From Modestobacter italicus (GTDB lineage: Bacteria; Actinomycetota; Actinomycetes; Mycobacteriales; Geodermatophilaceae): a stretch of 64,000 nt of DNA. The position numbers were made by a program, and so were the translations under genes. The first letter of the stretch is position 1; each line of letters starts with the position of its first letter. Positions 35,722 through 43,980 of the stretch are shown piece after piece. Location: assembly GCF_000306785.1 (NCBI RefSeq), contig NC_017955.1:4092001-4156000 (forward strand), in the 5' to 3' direction. The notes beneath the pieces are model-generated. The model saw only the letters and a list, made by a program, of their open reading frames with translations. It ran no database searches and was not told the origin of the DNA.

Positions 35722-38055
35722 TCACTGACCAGTCACCATCGCCACAGCACCTGACAACGTAAACAGCTGGGGATCGCTTAGCATCTCCGTAACCGCTTTT
35801 CGATGCGCCTTGATTGGCACGACAAGATCGCGGCCGCGACCTGTGACTCGACCGAGCAATCCGGCCGCCACGAGCTGGGCTGTAACTGGGGACACGGCCC
35901 CACGGTCGGTCAACGGCATACCTCGATAGAGCGCCGCAATCATGCGCCCACTTCCGGGCTGAAGGTAAACTTTCTTCAAAATCAGGAGAGCTACCCTGTC
36001 CTCGACGGCCAGGTCTAGGTCCACAAGCGCGTCCGTCGTGGTCAGGCGCGCAACAAAGTGACCGATCTCAGTCCCGGCGAAGTTGCCGGCAAGGATTTCC
36101 GGCATATCCACCCAGCCGTCCACCCTGCCGATGATGCAATTCTGAAATTTGGGAAAGACGTCGTATGTCAATGAGTCTACGGACACGGACTCGATCACAC
36201 AATCCGAGAAGGTTGCCGTCGCCAGGACCTTGGCATCCCCCGAGAGGTCGAGTGATCGGATCAATAGTTCAGAGAAGAAGGGAGTCAGCTCGGTCCCAGA
36301 ATCGAGACCCATGTAGTCGACGGTTCGCACGGTGTCAAGCAGCACTGCATCAAACAACGCATGATCGAGCCGCTTTGACAACGCCCCCAATAGCGAGCCT
36401 CCCCCGAAACCACGGTCCGCAAGCTCGACCGCAGCCACCCCAGCGGAGAGATCACCTGAAGCACTGGTCCACGCCACCGGTCCGGCAAGAGGATGAGCTC
36501 CGTAGGGAGCCATGAGAAAGCCAGACAAATCTAGCCCGTAGCTCGCGTCCGCTAAGTCGAGATCAATGAAGCGCCGGCTCTCCGCCTCTCCGCCCTCTGC
36601 AGAGGCGAGACCAGGGAGGCGAAGGAGTAGCTGCAACCCCTCTTCATCAGCCTCATAACCACATACCTCGCGGAAGACTCCGCGCATATCCGTGACGGAG
36701 ACAGCGCCATTGGGGTCGGCGCTAGCCTTGGTAGTGGTGGCGACCCTAGCAATCAAAGTCCGAATCGTGGTCGGCGTCAGGGATCCCACCCGCTGCGCCT
36801 CTCTTTCCGCGACAAGATCGAGAATGGCATGCCAGGCACTATTACGCTCAGTGTTTGGCTCGCCAGCGGCCGACAGCAGACCATTGTCGGCCAGGAAGCG
36901 CAGCAACAATGGGCGGGGCGGCAACCACTCGGGAAGATCGGCAGCGTCACGCCCCAAGAGCTCGGAGGCCTGATCAGTATTGAAGTCCAATAGTGCGAAG
37001 TGTCGGCCACCCTGCAAGCCGAGAGACTTCAACAGTTCGTCTGCGTCGTTGAAATACTGAGCGCGTCCTGCGGCGACGATGCCTGAAACGTCGGGCGTCT
37101 CTTGAATGAGTCGGCGGACCGGCTCCAACGCCGACCATCGAACCTGTTTCAGGTCTCGAGCCCCGCCGACCCAGCGCGCTGGAATTAGCTCGTCGAAGCC
37201 ATCTAACAGGAGGGTGCAGTTGCCCGAGCGCCAAGCGGCAACGAGACTGTCTTCGTTCTGGAAACCAATCTCCTCAGCGTGCCGACGGAGAACCTCACGC
37301 GGCGTCCTCAAGCCATAAAAATCCCGCAAATTCAGATGTACGGGGATACGCTCCGCGTCGGGTCGTTTAAAGAACCGACTTCGCAAACGGGCGAATGCTT
37401 GCCGCAGTGCTTCGCTTTTTCCCGATCCGTAGTCGGCACTCACCGTGAGACGACCACCTGCGGCCAACGCGTCGACCAACTCATCCAAACGGACCGCACC
37501 GACGGATCGACCATCAGCCACGTCTACGAAACGGGGTTCAACGTAATTCGGCTGATCTGCCCGGGCGCGCCCACGGGCGTATCCCGTCAGTTGGGGAGGC
37601 GTCCCGAACGAAGCGCTTCCAAAAGGAGCCTGAAGCCGGAGCGCTATATATGCCTCACTGTCGATCAAACTCTTTTGAAGCGTCACATAGCTAATTATCT
37701 GCAGTTGCATCGCGGCCGCCGCCGCAACCTTAGCAACCGCATCTCGTTGGTCAGCTGAAGGCTCACGCATGGTCACCACGAGGCCTTGGGTCGACTTCAG
37801 ACGATGCTCCGCCTGTCCGGAGAGGTGCCGAAGCAAGTCCCGCAACTTCTCCGCATCTTTCCGCACCTTTTCTTTATCACCCCGAGTGGTGAACTCAAAG
37901 GCGACGATAGAGCGATCCGAGATGAAGACAGCGTCTCGCTCCTGACCCAGCACGTTGACCGCACCTTGTATGCCCGACGGATCATAGATAGCCCGCGCCA
38001 TCGCGAGCGCCCGGGGCTCGAAGTCGGGACCGCGGTCGTTTAACTCGATAGCCAC
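35722..38055 (-). CDS. NACHT-type NTPase with N-terminal nuclease-like domain, putative anti-phage sensor
   Basis: The 777-residue protein has three parts. Residues 1-140 look like a PD-(D/E)xK-like domain: a helical start, Asp41 in GQERDAVFIS, and Glu54 in IVAFEFTTRG, where Thr replaces the usual Lys. Residues 185-470 form a NACHT NTPase with Walker A ADYGSGKS (208-215) and the NACHT Walker B TLLLDGFDEL (281-290). The C-terminal 200 residues include a repeat-like region (FSDCVIESVSVDSL, FQNCIIGRV) and a final winged-helix-like domain. Such proteins sense phage products and then cut nucleic acid. The gene is alone and clearly lower in GC than its flanks, which suggests recent transfer. The start is GTG 38055. 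Confidence 0.78.
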   Translation of the reverse strand: MAIELNDRGPDFEPRALAMARAIYDPSGIQGAVNVLGQERDAVFISDRSIVAFEFTTRGDKEKVRKDAEKLRDLLRHLSGQAEHRLKSTQGLVVTMREPSADQRDAVAKVAAAAAMQLQIISYVTLQKSLIDSEAYIALRLQAPFGSASFGTPPQLTGYARGRARADQPNYVEPRFVDVADGRSVGAVRLDELVDALAAGGRLTVSADYGSGKSEALRQAFARLRSRFFKRPDAERIPVHLNLRDFYGLRTPREVLRRHAEEIGFQNEDSLVAAWRSGNCTLLLDGFDELIPARWVGGARDLKQVRWSALEPVRRLIQETPDVSGIVAAGRAQYFNDADELLKSLGLQGGRHFALLDFNTDQASELLGRDAADLPEWLPPRPLLLRFLADNGLLSAAGEPNTERNSAWHAILDLVAEREAQRVGSLTPTTIRTLIARVATTTKASADPNGAVSVTDMRGVFREVCGYEADEEGLQLLLRLPGLASAEGGEAESRRFIDLDLADASYGLDLSGFLMAPYGAHPLAGPVAWTSASGDLSAGVAAVELADRGFGGGSLLGALSKRLDHALFDAVLLDTVRTVDYMGLDSGTELTPFFSELLIRSLDLSGDAKVLATATFSDCVIESVSVDSLTYDVFPKFQNCIIGRVDGWVDMPEILAGNFAGTEIGHFVARLTTTDALVDLDLAVEDRVALLILKKVYLQPGSGRMIAALYRGMPLTDRGAVSPVTAQLVAAGLLGRVTGRGRDLVVPIKAHRKAVTEMLSDPQLFTLSGAVAMVTGQ

Positions 38056-38671
38056 AGCCTCACGCTATGCCTCGTGCGGCTCGCCAGCCGAGAGGCGGGG
38101 CCGCTAAGTCCCCATGGGCTAACACAGAGCGCGCCCGTCCAAGACGTCGGAGCCGCGATCAGGCGAGGATCAGTGTCATGCGCGGGGCAATCCACTACAG
38201 AGTGGCGACCAGAGCTACCCTGCTTAGCAGCTGCTGCGGCTACGGCTGCCCCTACCGGGACAGTCGGAGCAGGGTGGTGACTGACTCAGAAGCCGCCGTC
38301 CGGGTCAGATACTTCAAACGCGTGGCCAAAGCTTGCTATTCGACGCAGGGCCCACGTGGTGATCGTTTAGGCTCAACTATCGCTCACAGTGCAGACCATC
38401 TGGGCCTCGTGAACGACTGTGGACACAGTCTGGGCACTTCCCCTCTACGGCGTGCCACCCGCGACCGTCCAAGGCCGTGGTCGCGTCGTTGCCCTGCCCT
38501 TGCCGCACATCCCCCGGCCCGACTTGGTTTGCCGGAGCTGCCCGCGTGGCCTCGGTAGCTGTCTAAGGCCAAGTACGTCGTCCCGGTGGTGGTCGCTTTC
38601 GTGCTGGCGCGGGTCGAGGTCCGCCGGCGGCACGCACAGAACGAGCGCAAGCGGGATGACGCCGCCTGACC
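38056..38671. other. Intergenic region with a possible gene remnant
   Basis: This 616-bp stretch separates the low-GC NACHT gene from the transporter operon. Most of it shows no coding pattern. At 38559-38669 (plus strand) a start-less frame encodes a hydrophobic stretch (YVVPVVVAFVLARVEV) and a basic tail (RRRHAQNERKRDD), perhaps the end of a lost membrane protein gene. The region probably marks the right border of the island. Confidence 0.35.
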
Positions 38672-39124
38672 TCAGGGCTCGCCGATGTCCTCGTTCCACA
38701 GGCCGGGCTCGCGGGCGATGAAGTCCTCCATCAGCGCGATGCACTCAGGGTCGTCCAGCACCGTGACGTCCACCCCGCGGGCGCGCAGCAGGTCCTCCCC
38801 GCCATAGAAGGTGCGGTTCTCCCCGATCACCACGTGCGGGATCTTGTACAGCAGGATCGCCCCCGTGCACATGTCGCACGGCGACAGCGTGGTCACCATC
38901 GTGGCCCGGGCGTAGACCGACGCGGGCAGCCGGCCGGCGTTCTCCAGGCAGTCGGTCTCGCCGTGCCGGATGGCGCTGTCCAGCTGCACCCGCCGGTTGT
39001 GCCCGACCGCGACCACCTCCCCGTCGACGACGAGCGCGGCACCGATCGGCACCCCGCCCTCGTCGCGGCCCTTGCGGGCCTCGGCGACGGCGTGGGCGAG
39101 CAGCTCCGCGGGTGTGGACGACAT
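38672..39124 (-). CDS. Yeast-type cytosine deaminase (zinc-dependent)
   Basis: The 150-residue protein has the zinc motifs HGETD (His and catalytic Glu) and TLSPCDMCTGAI (two Cys). It follows the yeast Fcy1 pattern closely, including EGGVPIGAALV, LENAGRL, the VVIGENRTF strand and the C-terminal WNEDIGE, where Fcy1 has WFEDIGE. It should convert cytosine to uracil in the cytoplasm. It is the last gene of the BMP-family transporter operon, 25 bp after a permease gene, which suggests that the importer brings in cytosine or a pyrimidine nucleoside for salvage. Bacteria more often use the unrelated CodA type. Confidence 0.88.
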   Translation of the reverse strand: MSSTPAELLAHAVAEARKGRDEGGVPIGAALVVDGEVVAVGHNRRVQLDSAIRHGETDCLENAGRLPASVYARATMVTTLSPCDMCTGAILLYKIPHVVIGENRTFYGGEDLLRARGVDVTVLDDPECIALMEDFIAREPGLWNEDIGEP

Positions 39125-39149
39125 GGCAGACCTCCAGGAGTCGAGGGGT

Positions 39150-40049
39150 TCAGGCCCGGCGGTACGCGGTCAGGTACGACCCCGGGTAGCGCACCCCGCG
39201 GCCGCGGACGGCCAGCGCGGCGATGACGACGAGGTAGGGCAGTGCGATCAGCAGCTCGTTGGGCACCGAGCCGAACGCGGGGGTGATGGCCAGCTGCAGC
39301 TGCAGGGCGTCGAACAGGCCGAACAGCAGCGCGCCGAGCACCACCGGCACGACCTTCCAGCGGCCGAAGATGACCAGGGCGATGCAGATCCACCCCCGCC
39401 CGCTGACGATGTCCAGGGTGAAGGTGCCCAGCAGCGACAGGGTGAGGAACGACCCGCCGAGCGCCATCAGCGCCCCGCCGACGACCAGCGCCGTCCACCG
39501 GGTGCGGGCCACCGAGATGCCGGCGGTGTCCGCGGCCTCCGGGTTCTCCCCCACCGCGGTCAGCCGCAGGCCCGCCCCGGTCGACCGGAGCACCCACCAC
39601 ACCGCCGGGGCCAGCACCAGGAAGGCCACGAACGTCATCGGGTACTGCGCGGGGATGCCGCTCCCGGCGAACCACCGGTCGAACTTCTCGGTCACCGTCT
39701 GCTGGCCGCCGCCGAACAGCTGCCGGTTGGAGAAGTCGCAGGCCGCGACGAGCAGCAGCGTCGTGCCGATGCCGGCGACGTGCTGGTTGACCCCGAGCGT
39801 CACCGTCAGCAGCGCCATCAGCGCCCCGGCGAGCGCGCCGGCGACCACCGCCGCCAGCGTGGCCACGGCCAGCGAGCCGGTGCGCGCCGCGACGTAGAAG
39901 CCGACGAACGCACCGGCGTACAGGGTGCCCTCGATGCCGAGGTTGAGGACGCCGGTCCGCTCGCCGAGCAGCGCGCCGAGCGCGCCGAACACCAGCGGGG
40001 TGGCGATGGTCAGGGTCGCGGCGAGCACCGCGATCACGGGGAAGTCCAC
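39150..40049 (-). CDS. ABC transporter permease, nucleoside type (NupQ/YufQ-like)
   Basis: A 299-residue inner-membrane permease with about nine hydrophobic segments. It has the family markers GERTGVLNLGIEGTLYAGAF near the N-terminus, LGVNQHVAGIGTTLL, and VGENPEAADTAGISV in the cytoplasmic loop near 170-185. These are typical of the BMP-family (YufOPQ/NupOPQ, guanosine or purine nucleoside) transporters. It begins 3 nt after the upstream permease stop, so the two pores are made together. Confidence 0.88.
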   Translation of the reverse strand: MDFPVIAVLAATLTIATPLVFGALGALLGERTGVLNLGIEGTLYAGAFVGFYVAARTGSLAVATLAAVVAGALAGALMALLTVTLGVNQHVAGIGTTLLLVAACDFSNRQLFGGGQQTVTEKFDRWFAGSGIPAQYPMTFVAFLVLAPAVWWVLRSTGAGLRLTAVGENPEAADTAGISVARTRWTALVVGGALMALGGSFLTLSLLGTFTLDIVSGRGWICIALVIFGRWKVVPVVLGALLFGLFDALQLQLAITPAFGSVPNELLIALPYLVVIAALAVRGRGVRYPGSYLTAYRRA

Positions 40050-40052
40050 GGC

Positions 40053-41126
40053 TCAGCCCCTCACCGGTTGCGGGGACCTAGGTGTTCGCCGGACCAGCCG
40101 GTAGTGCCGCACCGACAGCGCCGCCACCACGGTCAGCAGCAGCACCGAGGTGAGCACCCCGCCCATCTGGCTGGGCAGCTGCAGCGCGATCGAGGCGCCC
40201 TGCGCCCCGACCTGGACGTCGCCCAGCAGCAGCGCGACGGCCAGCACGCCGAACGCGGACAATCCGCCCAGCGTGGCGACGACGACGCCGGTGTAGCCGT
40301 AGCCGGCGGCCAGGCTGCCGGTCAGCTGGTGCTGCACGCCGAGCACCTGGGACGCCCCGCCGAGCCCGGCCAGCGCGCCGGAGACCAGCGCGCTGCGCCA
40401 CTGCAGCAGCCCCACCCGGACGCCGGAGAACTCTGCCGCCGCCGGCGACTGCCCGGCCGCGCGCAGCCGCACGCCCAGCGGGGTGGCCCGCAGCACGACG
40501 GCGGTGACCACGACCAGCACCAGGCCGATCAGCAGCCCGGCGTGCACCCGGCTGCCGAACAGCGCGGGCAGCCCGTAGCCCTCGCCGAAGGTCGCCGAGT
40601 CCGGGAAGCCGGTCTCCGGGTTGCGCCACGGCCCGTTCAGCAGCCCCTGCAGCAGCAGCACCGCGACCGGGTTGAGCAGCAGGGTGGTCACGACCTCGTC
40701 GATGCCGGCCCGTCGGCGCAGCAACGCCGGCAGGAACGCCCACGCCACCCCACCCAGCGCGCCACCGATCAGCGCCAGCGGCAGCGCCGCGCCGGCCGGC
40801 AGGTCGGGCAGGGCGAGGGCCACCGCGGTGGTCGCCATCGCGCCGGCCAGGAACTGGCCCTCGGCGCCGATGTTGTAGTAGCCGACCCGGAAGGCGATGG
40901 CCACGGCCAGGCCGGTGAAGATCAGCGGGGTCGCCGCCAGCAGCACCTCGGCGATGCCGTTGGCAGTGGTCAGCGGGCTGATCACGTACCGCTCGAACGC
41001 CGACACCGGCGCCGCACCGGCCAGCCGGATCGGCCCGGCGGTCAGCGCCAAGGTGGCCACGATGGCGAGACCGACCGCCGCGGCGGCCAGCCAGCGGGGC
41101 TCGCGGCCGCGCAGCACGAACCTCAT
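40053..41126 (-). CDS. ABC transporter permease, nucleoside type (NupP/YufP-like)
   Basis: The frame is open well upstream, but ATG 41126 overlaps the ATPase stop as ATGA and begins a normal permease (357 residues) with several membrane helices. Family features are VGYYNIGAEGQFLAGAM, RRRAGIDEVVTTLLLNPVA, and LRAAGQSPAAAEFSGVRV in the coupling loop. It pairs with the smaller permease downstream to form the channel of a BMP-type nucleoside or nucleobase importer. Confidence 0.88.
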   Translation of the reverse strand: MRFVLRGREPRWLAAAAVGLAIVATLALTAGPIRLAGAAPVSAFERYVISPLTTANGIAEVLLAATPLIFTGLAVAIAFRVGYYNIGAEGQFLAGAMATTAVALALPDLPAGAALPLALIGGALGGVAWAFLPALLRRRAGIDEVVTTLLLNPVAVLLLQGLLNGPWRNPETGFPDSATFGEGYGLPALFGSRVHAGLLIGLVLVVVTAVVLRATPLGVRLRAAGQSPAAAEFSGVRVGLLQWRSALVSGALAGLGGASQVLGVQHQLTGSLAAGYGYTGVVVATLGGLSAFGVLAVALLLGDVQVGAQGASIALQLPSQMGGVLTSVLLLTVVAALSVRHYRLVRRTPRSPQPVRG

Positions 41127-42739
41127 GCCGCGTGCTCCCTCGAGCCGGTCATCAGCACGCCCAGCGCCTCGCGGGTGGCGTCGGCCGCGGCGACCTCGCC
41201 GACCAGCCGGCCACCGGACAGGACGACGATGCGGTCGGCGATGCCGATCAGCTCGTCGAGGTCCTCGGACACCAGCAGCACCCCGCTGCCGGCGTCCCGC
41301 AGCGCGCGCAGCTGGGCGTAGACGTACTGGCAGGCGCCGACGTCCAGGCCGCGGGTGGGCTGGGAGGCGACCAGCACGGTGGGATCGCGCTCGATGGCCC
41401 GGGCCAGCAGCACCTTCTGCATGTTGCCGCCGGACAGCGACCGGATCGGGTCGCCGGGGGCGGCCCGGATGTCGAACCGCTCGATCAGCGCCTCGGCGTG
41501 CGCCCGGACCCGGCGGCGGCTGAGGAAGGGCCCGGTGCGGAACCGGTCCAGGTCCTCCAGCACCAGGTTCTGCTCCACGCTCATGCCCAGCACCACGCTG
41601 CCCCGCCGGTCCTCGGTCAGCCGGCCCAGCCCGGCGCGCAGCCGCGCGGCGACGTCCAGGCCGGTGACCTCGGTGTCGCCGACGTGCACCGTGCCGGCGG
41701 TGGGCGGGGTGGTGCCGCACAGCAGGGCGACCAGCTCGGTCTGGCCGTTGCCGGAGACCCCGGCGACGCCGACGATCTCGCCGGCGCGCACGGTCAGCGA
41801 GACGTCGTCCACCCGCGGCCGGGGGTCGCCGGCCTGGGTGAGCCCGCGGACCTGCAGGGCGGCCGGGCGGTCGCCGGTCGGCGCCGGAGCGGCCGGGGCC
41901 GACGGTGCGCCGTCCAGGCCGACGGCGGTGGCCAGGGCCTCCTCGTCGACGCGGTCGGTCAGCGCCGTCTCGACGGACGACTCTGTCGCGCCCACCATCA
42001 GCGCGGCGATCGCGACCGGGTCCAGGCCCTCGGCGGGCAGGTCGGCGACCAGCTTGCCGCGGCGCAGGATGCCGATCCGGTCGGCGAGGTCGACCACCTC
42101 GTGCAGCTTGTGCGAGATGAACACGACCGCCATGCCCTCGGCGGTCAGCCGCCGGATCGAGGCGAACAGCAGGTCGACGTCGGCCGGGACCAGCACCGCG
42201 GTGGGCTCGTCGAGCACCAGCAGCCGGCAGTCGCCGAGCAGCGCCTTGAGGATCTCCACCCGCTGCCGCTCCCCCACCGACAGCCGCTCGACGACGGCGT
42301 CCGGGTCGACCGGCACGCCCAGCCGCTCGGACGCCGCCAGCACCCGGGCGCGGGCGGCCTTGCGGTCGATGCGGCCCAGCGGGGAGCCGGCCAGCATCAG
42401 GTTCTCGGTGACCGTCATCGGGCCGACCAGGGTGAACTCCTGGGTGACCATGCCGATCCCGGCGGCGAGCGCGTCGGCCGGCGAGGTCATCGTCACCGGC
42501 TCCCCGGCGATCAGGATCTCCCCGGCGTCGGCCCGGCTGAGCCCGTAGAGGATGCGGGTCAGCGTGCTCTTGCCCGCGCCGTTCTCCCCGAGCAGGGCCA
42601 GCACCTGGCCGGCGTCGACGGACAGGTCGATCGCGTCGTTGGCCAGCAGCGACCCGAACCGCTTGGTGATGCCCCGCAGCTCGACCAGCGGGGTGGCCCG
42701 GGACGCCGACACGTCCCGGGCCACGGCCGCCGGGGTCAC
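41123..42739 (-). CDS. ABC transporter ATP-binding protein with two nucleotide-binding domains (NupO/YufO-like)
   Basis: The 538-residue protein carries two fused ATPase domains. The first has Walker A LLGENGAGKST, signature LSVGERQRVEILKAL and Walker B LLVLDEPTAV. The second has the looser Walker A GVSGNGQTELV, signature SLSGGNMQKVLLARAI and a degenerate Walker B (LVASQPTRG). This asymmetry is normal for sugar and nucleoside importers of this group. GTG 42739 overlaps the binding-protein gene by GTGA. Confidence 0.9.
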   Translation of the reverse strand: MTPAAVARDVSASRATPLVELRGITKRFGSLLANDAIDLSVDAGQVLALLGENGAGKSTLTRILYGLSRADAGEILIAGEPVTMTSPADALAAGIGMVTQEFTLVGPMTVTENLMLAGSPLGRIDRKAARARVLAASERLGVPVDPDAVVERLSVGERQRVEILKALLGDCRLLVLDEPTAVLVPADVDLLFASIRRLTAEGMAVVFISHKLHEVVDLADRIGILRRGKLVADLPAEGLDPVAIAALMVGATESSVETALTDRVDEEALATAVGLDGAPSAPAAPAPTGDRPAALQVRGLTQAGDPRPRVDDVSLTVRAGEIVGVAGVSGNGQTELVALLCGTTPPTAGTVHVGDTEVTGLDVAARLRAGLGRLTEDRRGSVVLGMSVEQNLVLEDLDRFRTGPFLSRRRVRAHAEALIERFDIRAAPGDPIRSLSGGNMQKVLLARAIERDPTVLVASQPTRGLDVGACQYVYAQLRALRDAGSGVLLVSEDLDELIGIADRIVVLSGGRLVGEVAAADATREALGVLMTGSREHAA

Positions 42740-43851
42740 TCCCCGACCGTGGTGGAGCCGGCCGGCTCGTCCTCGTTCACCGGCGTCTCGAAGCTGCCGT
42801 CCATGATCGCCGCCTGCCGCTCCTCGACCGCGGCGATCAGCTCGGCGGGGATCGGAAAGGCCGTGCCGGTGTTGATCGGGGCCAGCGAGCTGCCGCCGTT
42901 CTTCATGAACGAGTACTCGGCCAGGTTCGAGGCCTCGTAGCTGCCGTCGGCGACCGCGGCCACGACCGCCTCGATCGTCGGGCGCATGTCCCAGACCAGC
43001 GAGGAGACGACGTGCTCGGGGGCCTGCTCCTGCTGGTCGACCATCATCCCGAACACCGGCAGGCCCTTCTCCTCGGCTGCGGCGATGACGCCGTCCCGCT
43101 CGGCGAACAGCACGTCGGCGCCGCCGGCGACGGCCGCCTCGGCGGCCTGCTTGGCCGTCGCGGGGTCGAAGAAGGAGTTGATGAAGGAGACGGTGACCGT
43201 CGCCGACGGGTTGGTCTCCTGCGCGCCGGCGGTGAACGCGTTGACGATCCGGTTGACCTCGGGGATGGGCATCGCGCCGACGACGCCGATGGTGCCGGTC
43301 TTGGTCAGCCCGCCGGCCAGCATCCCGGAGAGGTACGCCGGGTCCTGCAGCCAGTTGTCGAAGACGCTGAAGTTGGGGGCCTGCTCGGTGCCGCCGGAGC
43401 CGAAGGCGAACGCCGTGTCGGGGAACTCCGCGGCGACCTCGCGCACCGCCTCCTCCGCCGCGAACGCGTCGCCGATGATGATGTCCGGGTCCTCGGTGGC
43501 GATGATGTCGCGCAGCGCGCGCTCCATCTCGTCGGCGGTGCCCAGGTCGTCGACGTGCTGGTACTCGATCTCGCCGTCGTCGGCGACCGAGGTCAGCGCC
43601 GCGTGGATGGCGCCGTCCCAGGGCTCCTCCAGCGGCGTCGCGAACGCGCCGAATACCGAGATGGTGTCGTCGTCGCCCGAGGACGACGAGCTCGTGTCCT
43701 CCTCGCCGGTGGTGCCGCCGCAGGCGGCCAGCACCAGGGCGGACACCGCCAGGCCCGCGACCAGCCCCGGCCGCGCCTGGCGTCCCCGCCGCCGTCGGCC
43801 GGTGGTCTGCTCCGTGCTGGACATCGAGACCGTGCTGGACCTCGAGGACAT
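42736..43851 (-). CDS. BMP-family substrate-binding lipoprotein
   Basis: A secreted lipoprotein with a basic N-terminus, hydrophobic core and lipobox ALVLAAC, then a Ser/Asp/Glu-rich linker. The mature part has the BMP/PnrA fold markers: PDIIIGDAFA, PDTAFAFGSGG, AYLSGMLAGGLTKTGTIGVVGAM, and VLFAERDGVIAAAEEKG. BMP proteins bind purine nucleosides or related compounds. I choose ATG 43851, with AGGGAGGG just upstream, over the in-frame GTG at 43866. It is the first gene of the five-gene uptake operon. Confidence 0.88.
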   Translation of the reverse strand: MSSRSSTVSMSSTEQTTGRRRRGRQARPGLVAGLAVSALVLAACGGTTGEEDTSSSSSGDDDTISVFGAFATPLEEPWDGAIHAALTSVADDGEIEYQHVDDLGTADEMERALRDIIATEDPDIIIGDAFAAEEAVREVAAEFPDTAFAFGSGGTEQAPNFSVFDNWLQDPAYLSGMLAGGLTKTGTIGVVGAMPIPEVNRIVNAFTAGAQETNPSATVTVSFINSFFDPATAKQAAEAAVAGGADVLFAERDGVIAAAEEKGLPVFGMMVDQQEQAPEHVVSSLVWDMRPTIEAVVAAVADGSYEASNLAEYSFMKNGGSSLAPINTGTAFPIPAELIAAVEERQAAIMDGSFETPVNEDEPAGSTTVGE

Positions 43852-43902
43852 GGGGCCCTCCCTCACTGTGGCGACCCGGGCGGTCGGCTGGCGAGGACGC
43901 TA

Positions 43903-43917
43903 GGCCCGCGCCGGGCC
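43903..43917. promoter_or_regulatory. Palindrome in the divergent BMP/PucR promoter region
   Basis: GGCCCG-CGC-CGGGCC (6-bp arms, 3-nt spacer) lies in the 129-bp space between the binding-protein gene and the divergent PucR-family gene. It is a candidate operator for that regulator, but such GC palindromes also arise by chance in this genome. Confidence 0.3.
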
Positions 43918-43980
43918 GCTCCCAAGAGACGCCGCGTCATCAACGGCCGGTTAACTGTGGACGGTCTGTACGGTGCGCGC

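Noticed and set aside
38970-41321. Long plus-strand frame (783 codons) rich in Gln, Arg, His
   Set aside because: It is the antisense shadow of the permease and ATPase genes; its composition is low-complexity and unlike any protein.
43012-43980. N-terminal extension of the PucR frame
   Set aside because: It is antisense to the BMP lipoprotein gene; the PucR domain begins at 43981.
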